Of a stretch of 39,263 nt of DNA, positions 1 through 8,149 are shown piece after piece. The position numbers and the translations under genes are program-made. A model generated the notes under the pieces. It was not told the origin of the DNA. It did not search any database and saw only the letters and a program-made list of their open reading frames with translations. Source of the stretch: Comamonadaceae bacterium (GTDB lineage Bacteria; Pseudomonadota; Gammaproteobacteria; Burkholderiales; Burkholderiaceae_C); assembly GCA_014190675.1 (NCBI GenBank), contig BJGT01000015.1:1-39263 (forward strand), in the 5' to 3' direction. Each line of letters begins with the position of its first letter. The stretch's first letter is position 1.

Positions 1-75
1 GGCGCCCAGGCGCTCGCTGTCGCGGGCACGCATGGCGGTCTTCATGTCTTCGGTGATTTGGTCTTTGAGTGACAT
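1..75 (-). CDS. GatB/YqeY-family protein, N-terminal fragment
   Basis: The first 25 codons of a minus-strand gene that runs off the left edge. The peptide begins MSLKDQITEDMKTAMRARDS, which matches the start of YqeY-like proteins (GatB/YqeY tail domain, tRNA-amidotransferase related, role poorly defined). A good ribosome binding site, AGGAG, lies 6 bases before the ATG. In many proteobacteria yqeY follows rpsU directly, as here, which supports the call. Only the N-terminal helix is visible, so the rest of the protein cannot be judged. Confidence 0.8.
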   Translation of the reverse strand, partial: MSLKDQITEDMKTAMRARDSERLGA

Positions 76-145
76 TGCAGTGCTCCTGTCAGCGGGGTGG
101 ATGTAGGTGGTGTTATGGGTGGTGTGGGAAAAAAGGGGCGGTTAT

Positions 146-177
146 AAAAAAAGCCCGCCTGAGTATCCCTGGCGAGC
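146..177 (-). terminator. Intrinsic terminator after rpsU
   Basis: On the minus strand a 7-bp GC-rich stem (plus-strand arms 153-159 and 171-177, one G-U pair) with an 11-base loop is followed directly by seven Ts (plus-strand A146-A152). It lies 40 bases beyond the rpsU stop and before yqeY, so it should end or attenuate the rpsU transcript. Confidence 0.8.
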
Positions 178-217
178 TTTGATCGGGCCTGGCAGGCCAT
201 TTTCCGGCCTTGCCGGA

Positions 218-430
218 TCAGTACATCTTTTTAGGCAGCTGCATGGCGCGAATGCGCTTGTAGTTGCGCTTGACCGCTGCCGCCTTCTTGCGCTTGCGCT
301 CGGCGGTGGGCTTTTCGTAGAACTCACGGGCGCGCAAGTCAGTCAAAAGACCCAGTTTTTCAATGGTGCGCTTGAAGCGGCGCAGGGCAACGTCAAACGG
401 TTCGTTCTCTTTTACACGGATGGTTGTCAT
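218..430 (-). CDS. rpsU: 30S ribosomal protein S21
   Basis: A 70-residue, very basic protein beginning [20 protein letters not shown] and ending in a Lys/Arg-rich tail, the standard form and length of bacterial S21. S21 binds the 30S platform near the 3' end of 16S rRNA and aids initiation. The gene has its own sigma70-like promoter (557-584), a leader of roughly 120 bases containing a perfect 8-bp hairpin, and an intrinsic terminator downstream, so it looks monocistronic or weakly linked to yqeY. Identity is certain; the leader's role is inference. Confidence 0.97.
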   Translation of the reverse strand: MTTIRVKENEPFDVALRRFKRTIEKLGLLTDLRAREFYEKPTAERKRKKAAAVKRNYKRIRAMQLPKKMY

Positions 431-505
431 TAGGTCATGTTGTCCAAAAGGTGCAGTGCTCAGCCAATGGAAGATCGGGCCATGTGACGGATGTTCTGCG
501 ATGTT

Positions 506-537
506 CCCCCGCTTAAAAGTTGATCAGGCAGCGGGGG
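506..537 (-). repeat. Inverted repeat in the rpsU leader
   Basis: Perfect 8-bp arms CCCCCGCT (506-513) and AGCGGGGG (530-537) enclose a 16-base loop that contains TGATCA. It lies about 20 bases downstream of the predicted rpsU promoter, so it would form near the 5' end of the mRNA. No T tract follows in the rpsU direction, so it is not an intrinsic terminator for that transcript. In the opposite direction it could weakly stop other transcripts. Confidence 0.6.
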
Positions 538-556
538 TTTGCCAGAAAAGCCGAGG

Positions 557-584
557 ATTATAGCCCTACAAATTCTGGTTTCAA
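557..584 (-). promoter_or_regulatory. Sigma70-type promoter for rpsU
   Basis: Read on the minus strand: -35 TTGAAA (plus 579-584), a 16-base spacer, and a perfect -10 TATAAT (plus 557-562). It points at rpsU 127 bases away and sits just beyond the 3' end of the flavoprotein gene. This is the best promoter match seen in the window. Confidence 0.75.
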
Positions 585-604
585 TCGGGTTTCACTACCC
601 GGAT

Positions 605-1861
605 TCAAGCGGCGTTAGCTGTTGGCCGCAGGCGCGCTGCCATTGCCTGGGCACAGGCGAAGCCGCTGGCCCAGGCCCACTGAAAGTTGTAGCCGCCCAG
701 CCAGCCGGTCACATCGACCACCTCGCCAATGAAATACAGGCCGGGCTGGCGTGATTCCATGGTTTGGCCAGACAGGGCCCGGGTGTCCACGCCGCCCGCC
801 GTGACCTCGGCCTTGCGGTAGCCCTCGGTGCCAGTGGGCGTCAGCGCCCAATTGGCTAGGCGCTCTGCCAGGGCAGCTAGGGCTTTGTCGGTCGCCTCGT
901 TGATCGGCCGCAGCCAGTCATGGCCCAGGGATGCGCCCTGCGCCACCCAGGCATCGGCCAGCCGGGCTGGCACCAGCGCGCCGAGCTCATTCGAAATTAG
1001 TCGGCGCGAAGCTGTTTTGGCCCGCGCCAGCCAGCCTGGTAGCTGCTGCAAGGGCGCCAGATTGAGCCGGATTGGCGTGCCCGGCGCCCAGTAGCTTGAG
1101 ATTTGCAGCACCCCCGGCCCGCTCAGACCCCGATGGGTGAACAGCAGGTCTTCGGCAAAGCTGGTGCTGTCTTTTTTGCCGCCGGTTTCGATGTGCACAG
1201 GCAGCGCCAGGCCGGCCAGTTCGGCAAAGGGCGCCCAGGCGGCGGCATCGAAGGTCAGCGGCACCAAGGCGGGGCGGGGCGCTATCACCGGCAGCTCAAA
1301 CTGGCGGGCGATCCGGTAGCCCAGGTCACTGGCGCCAATTTTGGGGATGGACAGGCCGCCGCAGGCCACCACCAGGCAAGCGGCCTGCACAGGGCCCCGA
1401 CTGGTGTCAAGTGCGTAGCTGCTGGAGCTTGTGCGACCGAGGCTGGCGTCCGAAAAGCTGATGGATTGGACGCTGCAGGGCTGCCAGCGCGTCACGCCAC
1501 CGGCGTCGCACTCGGCCAGTAGCAGGCGAATGATGTCCTCAGCCGACTGGTCGCAAAACAACTGACCCTTGTGCTTTTCATGCCAAGCCACGCCATGCCG
1601 ATGCAGCAAAGCGAGGAAGTCTTGCGGCGTGTAGCGGGCCAGGGCTGAGCGGCAAAAATTGGGGTTGTTGCCCAGAAAATTGGCGGCGCTGGTGTCGCGG
1701 TTGGTGAAGTTGCATCGCCCGCCCCCAGAGATGCGGATTTTTTCGGCCACCTTCTCGCTGTGGTCGATGATCAGCACCTTGAGGCCCAGCTGACCCGCCA
1801 CACTGCCACAAAACAGACCGGCCGCACCGGCGCCGATGATCACCACATCAAAACTCTGCAT
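605..1861 (-). CDS. HI0933/YhiN-family NAD(P)/FAD-dependent oxidoreductase
   Basis: A 418-residue flavoprotein of the HI0933 (YhiN/BaiN-like) family. The N-terminus carries the Rossmann FAD-binding fingerprint GAGAAG at residues 10-15 after a hydrophobic strand. The middle has RISGGGRCNFTN, a hallmark of this family. The C-terminus has the second FAD contact, FIGEVVDVTGWLGGYNFQWA. The length is normal for the family. The substrate is not known for most members, so no reaction is assigned. It ends 20 bases before the rpsU -35 box and is divergent from the ammonia-lyase gene with only 31 bases between the two starts, so the promoters must overlap or lie inside the genes. Confidence 0.88.
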   Translation of the reverse strand: MQSFDVVIIGAGAAGLFCGSVAGQLGLKVLIIDHSEKVAEKIRISGGGRCNFTNRDTSAANFLGNNPNFCRSALARYTPQDFLALLHRHGVAWHEKHKGQLFCDQSAEDIIRLLLAECDAGGVTRWQPCSVQSISFSDASLGRTSSSSYALDTSRGPVQAACLVVACGGLSIPKIGASDLGYRIARQFELPVIAPRPALVPLTFDAAAWAPFAELAGLALPVHIETGGKKDSTSFAEDLLFTHRGLSGPGVLQISSYWAPGTPIRLNLAPLQQLPGWLARAKTASRRLISNELGALVPARLADAWVAQGASLGHDWLRPINEATDKALAALAERLANWALTPTGTEGYRKAEVTAGGVDTRALSGQTMESRQPGLYFIGEVVDVTGWLGGYNFQWAWASGFACAQAMAARLRPTANAA

Positions 1862-1892
1862 GACGGCAGTGTAGTGCCGTGTTTTTTACCGA

Positions 1893-3173
1893 ATGCGAAA
1901 ATTCGCCGCACTGAACCCACCGGAGCGCCAATTGCTGCTGACCAACCCGCACGCTGTGCGCTGTGCCTACCCCGCGCCGCTGCGTCAACTGCTCAATATC
2001 GACAAAGCAGCCGAGAGCCGGCGCTGGCTGAGGTGCTGGCCCGAGCAGTTCAGCAGCCCCTCGCCGGTGTGGGCGCTGGCCGGTCTGGCCCGGCAACTTG
2101 GGCTGGCGCAGATCAGCATGAAGGACGAGTCGAGCCGATCGCCCCTGGCCAGCTTCAAGGTGCTGGGGGCTCCGGTGGCGCTGTTGCGATTGCTCCTGCG
2201 CCAATGGCCTGCCTCTGGTTTTCTGCCGGCCGACCTGCTGGCCGGCAAGCACGCGCCGCAGCTCAAAGAATGGGTGGTGATCAGTGCGACCGATGGCAAC
2301 CACGGCCGGGCGCTGGCAGCGGCGGCCAAGAGTGTGGGCTGCCGCTGTGTCATCGTGCTGCATGCCCAGGTCAGCCCCGAGCGCGAAGCCCCGATTGCCG
2401 CCCTGGGTGCCGAAATTGTGCGCATCGCCGGCAATTACGACGCCTCGGTGCACGAGGCCGCGCGGCTGGCGGCAGCGAATGGCTGGCAGGTCGTCTCTGA
2501 CACTTCGTACCTCGGCTACGAGGATGTGCCGCGCGACGTGATGCAGGGCTACGCCGTGATCGCCGATGAGCTGTGGTCTGAGGACCGCCCCCAGGGCCCC
2601 GATTACAGCCATGTGATTTTGCAAGGCGGCGTAGGCGGCTTTGCGGCTGGGGTGTTGAGCTATTTCTGGGAGCGCTTGGGTGCGCAGCGGCCGGTGTTTG
2701 TGGTGGTGGAGCCGCAGCAGGCCGACTGCCTGTACCAGAGCGCGCAACTGGGGCAGGCCGCCGCCACGGCGGGGACCGTGGACTCGGTAATGGCCGGGCT
2801 GGCCTGCGGTGAGGCCTCGCCCCTGGCGTGGTGTTTCTTGCAGCCTGGCATTGATTTTTTCATGACGGTCTCTGACCACGAAGCGGTGCAGGCTATGGGA
2901 GTGCTGGCGCGCGGCGATGCGGGCGATGTGCCGGTGCTCAGTGGCGAATCGGGGGCCGCCGGGCTGGCCGGCTTGCAGGCGCTGGCTGCAACGGGCGAGT
3001 GGCGCCAGCGACTTGGGCTGGATGCTTCATCCCGCGTGCTCTTGGTCAATACCGAGGGCGCGACGGCCCCGTCCATCTACACCGAGCTGACCGGCTGCGC
3101 TCCAGCGCAAGTACTGCAGGTCCAAATGAGTTGGCTGGCCCAACGGGCGGCCCTGCCGCAACAGGCCAGCTGA
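1893..3173 (+). CDS. dpaL: Diaminopropionate ammonia-lyase (PLP fold type II)
   Basis: A 426-residue PLP enzyme that should convert 2,3-diaminopropionate to pyruvate and two ammonia. The family pattern is clear: the probable Schiff-base lysine K89 in SRSPLASFKVLGA, the SATDGNHGRA loop at about 131-140 (Asn/His contacts to PLP), the DTSYLGYEDVP segment at about 203-213, and the glycine loop GGVGG at 245-249 that holds the PLP phosphate. The C-terminal third has SGESGAAGLAG, also seen in this family. The closest alternative is a threonine dehydratase-like enzyme, but the DTSxxGY segment favours diaminopropionate ammonia-lyase. No transporter or partner amidohydrolase lies beside it, unlike the E. 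coli yge locus. Its stop is 2 bases from the stop of the convergent cobA. Confidence 0.85.
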   Translation: MRKFAALNPPERQLLLTNPHAVRCAYPAPLRQLLNIDKAAESRRWLRCWPEQFSSPSPVWALAGLARQLGLAQISMKDESSRSPLASFKVLGAPVALLRLLLRQWPASGFLPADLLAGKHAPQLKEWVVISATDGNHGRALAAAAKSVGCRCVIVLHAQVSPEREAPIAALGAEIVRIAGNYDASVHEAARLAAANGWQVVSDTSYLGYEDVPRDVMQGYAVIADELWSEDRPQGPDYSHVILQGGVGGFAAGVLSYFWERLGAQRPVFVVVEPQQADCLYQSAQLGQAAATAGTVDSVMAGLACGEASPLAWCFLQPGIDFFMTVSDHEAVQAMGVLARGDAGDVPVLSGESGAAGLAGLQALAATGEWRQRLGLDASSRVLLVNTEGATAPSIYTELTGCAPAQVLQVQMSWLAQRAALPQQAS

Positions 3174-3175
3174 GG

Positions 3176-3961
3176 TCAGGCTACGCGGGCCTGGGTTCCG
3201 CTGACAGCCAGCAGGCCTTGCAACACGTCGCCGACCACGATAACGCTGGGGCTGCCCAATTGCTCCGCTGCCAGGGTGTGGTGCAGCTCGGCCAGGGTGC
3301 ACACCGCATGGCGTTGCTGGGGCAGGCTGGCGTGCTGGATGATGGCCACTGGCGTTTGTCCGGGCAGGCCTTGCAGCAGTGCCTGCTGAATCCGGGCTGC
3401 GCCGCTGACCCCCATGTAGATCACCAGTGTCAGCCGGGCTTGGCGGGCTGTGGCGGCCAGCGCCGGCCAGTAGGTGCCAGCGTCACCAGGTTTGGCATGG
3501 CCGGTGACAAACACCACACCGTGGGCGTGTTCGCGGTGCGTCAGCGGCACGCCCAGCGCCGTAACGGCCGCCAGACCAGCGGTGATGCCGTTGACCACGC
3601 CCACAGCGATGCCGGCGGCCTGAAGATGAGCCGCTTCTTCGCCGCCACGGCCAAAGATGAAGGGATCGCCGCCCTTGAGTCGAACCACCTGCTCACCGTC
3701 TTGCACCGCGCTGACCATCAGCTTTTCAATGAAAGCCTGCGGTGTTGACTGGCAGCCGCCGCGCTTGCCCACGTACACCACACGGGCGGTGGGTGCAGCA
3801 TGCGCCACGATGGCGTCGCTGACCAGGTCGTCCACCAACAGCAGGGTGGCGGCTTGGATCGCCTTGAGCGCCTTGAGCGTCAGCATTTCCGGGTCGCCCG
3901 GGCCGGCGCCCACAAGTGTGCAGCTGCCCAGCGGGCGGGGATGGGGGGGAAGGGTGCTCAT
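3176..3961 (-). CDS. cobA: Uroporphyrinogen-III C-methyltransferase (SUMT)
   Basis: A 261-residue SAM-dependent tetrapyrrole methyltransferase that makes precorrin-2, the branch point to sirohaem and cobalamin. The two family signatures are present: VGAGPGDP at 17-24 and VRLKGGDPFIFGRGGEE at 93-109. The later GITAGLAA and TGHAKPG segments also match. It is the single-domain type, without the CysG dehydrogenase/ferrochelatase domain. Its ATG overlaps the ybiB stop by four bases (ATGA), so the two are translationally coupled. A sirohaem role for nitrite or sulfite reductase is likely, but no such reductase is in the window. Confidence 0.93.
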   Translation of the reverse strand: MSTLPPHPRPLGSCTLVGAGPGDPEMLTLKALKAIQAATLLLVDDLVSDAIVAHAAPTARVVYVGKRGGCQSTPQAFIEKLMVSAVQDGEQVVRLKGGDPFIFGRGGEEAAHLQAAGIAVGVVNGITAGLAAVTALGVPLTHREHAHGVVFVTGHAKPGDAGTYWPALAATARQARLTLVIYMGVSGAARIQQALLQGLPGQTPVAIIQHASLPQQRHAVCTLAELHHTLAAEQLGSPSVIVVGDVLQGLLAVSGTQARVA

Positions 3962-4878
3962 GGCGTCATGAAAGAAACTGGGGTCTGCGCCAGCCGCACC
4001 AGGTGGCTAAGCTGCACGGCAATGGGTTCCGGCACCGGCCGCTGACCGTTCAGCACCGATTCGATCCAGCGGCCGGTGCTGGCGGCGTCGGGGGCAGGCA
4101 GGTCTGGCAACTGCGCCAAAGGGCCGCCTTGCGCCACTTGCACCCTCTGCATCTGGCCGTTGGCAAAGGCGTCCATGGCGGGCGTGCGGCGCGGGTCGGC
4201 TACCGGCTCGCCTTCGGTGCCGCGCAGCAGCAGGGCGCTGGTCTGCATCAGCTGCAGGGTGGCGGACATTGACTCGGCGTATTCCGGGTGGGTGTAGCTG
4301 CCCACCAACAGTGCGGTGTGGCTGCAGGGGTTCATGAGCTTCACCAAGCTGTGCGCCGGGTTGCGCAAACCCACCACCCGGCGCACATCCAGCAGGCGCG
4401 CCAGCCCGGGACACAGCAGACTGGTTGGCACGTAGCGCACGCTCCCGCTGGTCAGAGCTTCTGCGGCTGACTCTGGCCGGATGCCCAGGGTTTGAAACAC
4501 ACTTTGTGTTGATGTCCGGCTGGTTTCCGTTGCCATGCCGTGCACGAGCACAGCCACTCCTTGCCGCGCCAGCAGCAGAGCCAGCAGGGGGGTCAGCACC
4601 GGCAACTTGCGAGCGCCGTTGTAGCTGGGCAGCACCACGGTGGGCTGGTTCGCGTTGGGTACCAGCTGCAGGCGTTGGCGCGTGGCATCCAGAAAACCGG
4701 CCATCTCCTGCGGTGTTTCACCCTTGACTCGCATGGCCAGGCAAAAGGCGCCCACTTCCAGGTCAGTCACCGCGCCGTCGAGGACCTGGCCCATCAGATC
4801 GGCGGCCTGATCGCGGTTCAGCGCGCGTGCGCCGTCGCGTCCGCGCCCGATTTCCTTGATGTAGCCTGCGATACCCAT
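3958..4878 (-). CDS. ybiB: YbiB-type anthranilate phosphoribosyltransferase-like protein
   Basis: A 306-residue protein with the fold of the TrpD/nucleoside phosphorylase family. It has the N-terminal helical domain (about 1-75, including GRDGARALNRDQAADLM) and a Rossmann-like body with YNGARKLPVLTP and LVHGMATE. The segment LRNPAHSLVKLMNP is typical of the YbiB branch. In E. coli YbiB binds nucleic acid and is LexA-regulated rather than acting in tryptophan synthesis. The canonical TrpD glycine-rich PRPP loop is not evident, which fits YbiB. It is the first gene of a two-gene unit with cobA. The exact role here is unknown. Confidence 0.85.
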   Translation of the reverse strand: MGIAGYIKEIGRGRDGARALNRDQAADLMGQVLDGAVTDLEVGAFCLAMRVKGETPQEMAGFLDATRQRLQLVPNANQPTVVLPSYNGARKLPVLTPLLALLLARQGVAVLVHGMATETSRTSTQSVFQTLGIRPESAAEALTSGSVRYVPTSLLCPGLARLLDVRRVVGLRNPAHSLVKLMNPCSHTALLVGSYTHPEYAESMSATLQLMQTSALLLRGTEGEPVADPRRTPAMDAFANGQMQRVQVAQGGPLAQLPDLPAPDAASTGRWIESVLNGQRPVPEPIAVQLSHLVRLAQTPVSFMTP

Positions 4879-5176
4879 GCAGTGATTGTCCGAGACGGCT
4901 GCAAACGACGGGCTATGAGCTTATGCCCTAGCCGCTATGGATTGGCGCACCGTGCGGTTGTAATTCTGGGCCGGCAAACTGTCTTTGAGAGCCCTAGCGC
5001 CCCAATCTTGCGCGCCGGTGTTACCCGACCGCCGTGCCATCGAGTTGCAGCAATGCCTCGATGAGCCACCTCACGCGCTGGCTTGGCTACAGTAGCAGGC
5101 CCACTGTTCTTGGCAGTGTGCCGGTGGGCCGCAGCCTGGCTGGGTTGCCGGGGGTCATCCCCTAAACTTGCAGCAT
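4879..5176. other. Divergent intergenic region, ybiB/tsaD
   Basis: This 298-base gap lies between the divergent starts of ybiB and tsaD. No convincing ORF, RNA gene or consensus promoter was seen on either strand. There is only a short GGGG-GTCAT-CCCC hairpin about 20 bases before tsaD. The stretch around 4912-4945, with CTATGAGC and CTAGCCGCTATGG, is AT-richer than its surroundings and could be a worn copy of a dispersed repeat, but no second copy was found in the window. Confidence 0.4.
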
Positions 5177-6241
5177 ATGTTGAACCATGCTCTGGTGCTG
5201 GGGATTGAGTCCTCTTGCGACGAAACTGGGGTGGCGCTGGTCGAACTTCAAGGTCAGCAAACGCCCGTGCTGCTGGCGCAGGCGCTGCACAGCCAGATCG
5301 AGATGCATCAGGCCTATGGCGGCGTGGTGCCTGAGTTGGCCAGCCGCGACCATATTCGCCGGGTGTTGCCGCTCGGGGCCCAGGTGCTGGCGCAGGCCGG
5401 GCGCACGCTAGCCAGTGTGGATGTGGTGGCCTTCACCCGAGGCCCAGGCCTGGCCGGGGCCTTGCTGGTGGGCGCCGGTGTGGCCTGCGCGCTGGGGGCT
5501 GCGCTGAACAAACCGGTGCTGGGCGTTCACCATCTTGAGGGTCATTTATTGTCGCCATTTCTGAGCGCCGATCCGCCTACTTTTCCGTTTGTGGCCTTGC
5601 TGGTGTCAGGCGGCCACACCCAATTGCTGCGGGTGGAGGGCGTGGGCCGTTACAGCCTACTGGGCGAGACCATTGACGATGCCGCTGGTGAGGCTTTTGA
5701 CAAATCAGCCAAGTTGCTGGGGCTTGATTACCCGGGTGGTCCGGCGCTGTCGCGCTTGGCTGAGGGCGGTAACCCGGGTGCTTACAAACTGCCGCGCCCT
5801 CTATTGAATCAGCCGAATCTGGATTTTTCGTTTGCCGGTCTCAAGACGGCCGTGATGGTGCAGGCCAAACGGCTGGCTGCCGCGCAGGGCTGCACTGTCA
5901 TCGAGATGCCGGTGCAAATATTGGCCGATTTGGCGGCCTCCACCGAGGCGGCCATTGTGGAGGTGCTAGTGAAAAAATCGCTGGCGGCCCTGACGCAAAC
6001 CGGGCTGAACCGGCTGGTGGTAGCCGGCGGTGTGGGCGCCAACCGCCAGTTGCGAGTCCAACTCAACCAGGCCTGCCAGCGCCAGGGCCTGCGGGTGCAC
6101 TACCCGGAGCTGCATTTGTGCACCGACAACGGCGCCATGATTGCCATGGCGGCCGCTATGCGGCTGCAGTCTGGCGTACAGGCGGCCCAACGGATTTATG
6201 CGTTCGACGTCAAACCGCGCTGGCCGCTTGATGCCCTGTGA
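5177..6241 (+). CDS. tsaD: tRNA N6-adenosine threonylcarbamoyltransferase
   Basis: TsaD transfers the threonylcarbamoyl group to A37 of ANN-decoding tRNAs, working with TsaB, TsaE and TsaC. The N-terminus [13 protein letters not shown] is the Kae1/Qri7/YgjD signature. The metal-binding pair is visible as H119 and H123 in HLEGH, and the ASKHA phosphate loop as SGGHTQL at 144-150. The C-terminal NGAMIA with the preceding Asp is the third metal contact region. The ATG at 5177 is preferred (354 residues); a TTG three codons upstream is possible. No strong ribosome binding site is seen. It is convergent with the hsp20 gene, 12 bases apart. Confidence 0.96.
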   Translation: MLNHALVLGIESSCDETGVALVELQGQQTPVLLAQALHSQIEMHQAYGGVVPELASRDHIRRVLPLGAQVLAQAGRTLASVDVVAFTRGPGLAGALLVGAGVACALGAALNKPVLGVHHLEGHLLSPFLSADPPTFPFVALLVSGGHTQLLRVEGVGRYSLLGETIDDAAGEAFDKSAKLLGLDYPGGPALSRLAEGGNPGAYKLPRPLLNQPNLDFSFAGLKTAVMVQAKRLAAAQGCTVIEMPVQILADLAASTEAAIVEVLVKKSLAALTQTGLNRLVVAGGVGANRQLRVQLNQACQRQGLRVHYPELHLCTDNGAMIAMAAAMRLQSGVQAAQRIYAFDVKPRWPLDAL

Positions 6242-6253
6242 CGGGATGACCCT

Positions 6254-6631
6254 TCAGTGGATGGTCAGCTCGGCCACGCGGCTTGCCGGCACGGCTTTGG
6301 CCAGCTTCAGCGTGAGCACGCCGTTCTCCAGGCGGGCTTCGCTGCTCGCCACATCGATGTCTTGCGGCAGCTCGTAAGCTGCCTTGTAAGCGCGCGGCGC
6401 GCCCTGCTTGCTGGCCAGGCGTAGGAGATTGCCTTCAATGCCGATACTCAACTGCTCTTTGGCAATGCCGGGCAGGTCAAGGGTGAGTGTGTAGGAGGTT
6501 TCGTCTTGGGTGGCCACGACGCTGTGCTGGCCGCCGCTTAGTTGGGCCTGATTGAGAAAGCGCTCAAGCGAACGGGTGGCAGGCGCGTAGAACTGACGAC
6601 CCAAAGCTGCGGGGGTAATGGCAAAAAACAT
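6254..6631 (-). CDS. Hsp20/alpha-crystallin small heat-shock protein
   Basis: A 125-residue small heat-shock protein, an ATP-independent holdase. The alpha-crystallin domain occupies about residues 37-123, with YTLTLDLPGIAKEQLSIGIE and the conserved RLENGVLTLKLAKA near the C-terminus. The start was placed at 6631 because AAGGAG lies 7 bases upstream; the longer frame to 6667 has no such site. A clear C-terminal I-x-I motif is absent, so oligomer assembly may differ from larger relatives. No perfect sigma32 promoter was found; a CTTGAAA box (plus 6708-6714) lies upstream. Confidence 0.88.
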   Translation of the reverse strand: MFFAITPAALGRQFYAPATRSLERFLNQAQLSGGQHSVVATQDETSYTLTLDLPGIAKEQLSIGIEGNLLRLASKQGAPRAYKAAYELPQDIDVASSEARLENGVLTLKLAKAVPASRVAELTIH

Positions 6632-6705
6632 GGTGTGGCTCCTTGTACACTGAGCGCGGTTCGGCATGAACCATCGCAGGCACTGAAACTGCGAGCTGTT
6701 TGTTT

Positions 6706-6784
6706 TTTTTCAAGCGAAATGCCCCATGTTTATTGTTTGCGCCAGGGGCTTGAAAAAGCTGCTTTTGACGCAAATGGGGCTTGA
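6706..6784. repeat. Cluster of GCTTGA repeats between hsp20 and aminotransferase
   Basis: The motif occurs three times between divergent genes. GGGGCTTGA is repeated directly at 6745-6753 and 6776-6784, exactly 31 bases apart (about three helix turns). An inverted copy lies at 6706-6715, TTTTTCAAGC, a perfect 10-bp inverted repeat with 6748-6757. GCCCCAT (6721-6727) also pairs perfectly with ATGGGGC (6774-6780). This may be an operator or an RNA structure in the leader of either gene. Confidence 0.45.
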
Positions 6785-6851
6785 CTCCTGCGCTGGCCAG
6801 GCCCAGCATCATGCAAGGGCAGGATTGATCGCATTTTTTTAGGAATTTTGT

Positions 6852-8012
6852 ATGCGCCAAGCCATCCTTGATCTCGCGGAATCCCGCATCCGGGAGGTTG
6901 CCAATGCCGGTTTAGGGCAAACCGACCTGTTGGCCTTCTGGTTTGGCGAAAGCGACGAGGTCACGCCCGAGCCGATTCGACAGGCCGCCATCGCCTCGTT
7001 GCAACGGGGTGAGACCTTTTATTCGCACAACCTGGGCTTGCCCGAACTGCGCCAAGCTGTGGCGCATTACATGACCCAGCGTCATGGCCCCGTCGAGCTT
7101 GACCGACTGGCCATCACCAGTGGCGGAGTGAACGCCTTGATGCTCGCAACACAGGCCCTGGTCGATGCGGGCGATGAGGTGGTGGCTGTCACCCCGGTCT
7201 GGCCAAACCTGACTGCCCAGGCTGCGATCATGGGTGCACGCCTGTGTTGCGTGCCCTTGCAAGCCCAAAACGGCCAATGGCAACTTGACATCGAAGCGCT
7301 TCTGGTGGCCGTGACGGCGAAAACCAAGCTGCTGATCGTCAACGCTCCGAATAACCCGACCGGCTGGACGCTGACCCGCCAAGAGCAGCAGCGCATTCTG
7401 GACCATTGCCGCCGCACCGGCACCTGGATTTTGGCTGACGAGGTCTACGAACGGCTTTACTTTGATGCAAGTGCCAATGGCTGCGCTCCCAGTTTTCTGG
7501 ACCTCGCTGTTGCCGATGACCGACTGGTGGTGGTGCATAGTTTTTCCAAGAGCTTTCTGATGACCGGCTGGCGCCTAGGTTGGCTGGTGATGCCGCCGAG
7601 CCTGACAGCGCAGATGGGTAAATTGATTGAATTCAACACCTCCTGCGTGAGTGTGTTTACCCAGCGTGCGGGCATAGCAGCCTTGGAGAACACCGATTCC
7701 ATCACGCCTGCAGTGGTGGCCCACCTGAAGCTTTGTCGGGACACTTTGATTCCCTTGCTGCAGTCGATTCCCGGGCTGGAGGTGTCCGCAGCACGCGGCG
7801 GCATGTACGCATTTTTCAAACTCGCCGGGCACAGGGATTCTCTGCAAACCGCCAAGCGGCTGGTGGCCGAGGCCGGTCTGGGCCTGGCACCGGGAGAGGC
7901 CTTCGCGCCCGAGGCAAAGGGTTGGCTGCGCTGGTGTTTTGCCTCGCGCGACCCACAACGCCTGGTGCAGGGGGTTGATCGCCTGCGCCGTTGGCTGGCC
8001 GACCAAGCCTGA
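6852..8012 (+). CDS. PLP-dependent class I/II aminotransferase
   Basis: A 386-residue fold-type I aminotransferase. Key residues are visible: N168 in NAPNNPTG, D196 in ILADEVYE (PLP pyridine nitrogen), Schiff-base K233 in SFSKSF, and R241 in TGWRLGW (phosphate contact). A second Arg near the C-terminus, in WLRWCFA, is the likely substrate-carboxylate binder. Length and motif order fit the aspartate/aromatic aminotransferase I-gamma group, but the amino acid used cannot be told from sequence. An AGGA site lies 7 bases before the ATG. It is divergent from hsp20 across a repeat-rich 220-base gap. Confidence 0.9.
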   Translation: MRQAILDLAESRIREVANAGLGQTDLLAFWFGESDEVTPEPIRQAAIASLQRGETFYSHNLGLPELRQAVAHYMTQRHGPVELDRLAITSGGVNALMLATQALVDAGDEVVAVTPVWPNLTAQAAIMGARLCCVPLQAQNGQWQLDIEALLVAVTAKTKLLIVNAPNNPTGWTLTRQEQQRILDHCRRTGTWILADEVYERLYFDASANGCAPSFLDLAVADDRLVVVHSFSKSFLMTGWRLGWLVMPPSLTAQMGKLIEFNTSCVSVFTQRAGIAALENTDSITPAVVAHLKLCRDTLIPLLQSIPGLEVSAARGGMYAFFKLAGHRDSLQTAKRLVAEAGLGLAPGEAFAPEAKGWLRWCFASRDPQRLVQGVDRLRRWLADQA

Positions 8013-8149
8013 GGCAACGCCGCAAGGGCTACGGGCAGGCTGCCTGATTGACCTGCGATATACTGCTGCTCGCTTGTTCAAAATGCACAAGCACACGTCC
8101 GGGGCAGTTCCAGCGCCGCACGCAAGTTCAATACCAACAGGAAAAACAA

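Noticed and set aside
6686-6714. CTTGAAA with a weak -10 (CTCGCAGTTT) upstream of hsp20 as a sigma32 promoter
   Set aside because: Only the -35 half matches; the CCCCAT-type -10 is missing at the right distance, and the spacer is 12 bases.
6781-6803. TTGACT as a -35 box for the aminotransferase
   Set aside because: At 17 bases spacing the -10 would be CAGCAT, too poor a match to call.
8048-8064. TTGACC and TATACT before rpsO as a promoter
   Set aside because: The two boxes are only 5 bases apart, so they cannot form one promoter. TATACT alone might be a -10 but no partner -35 was seen.
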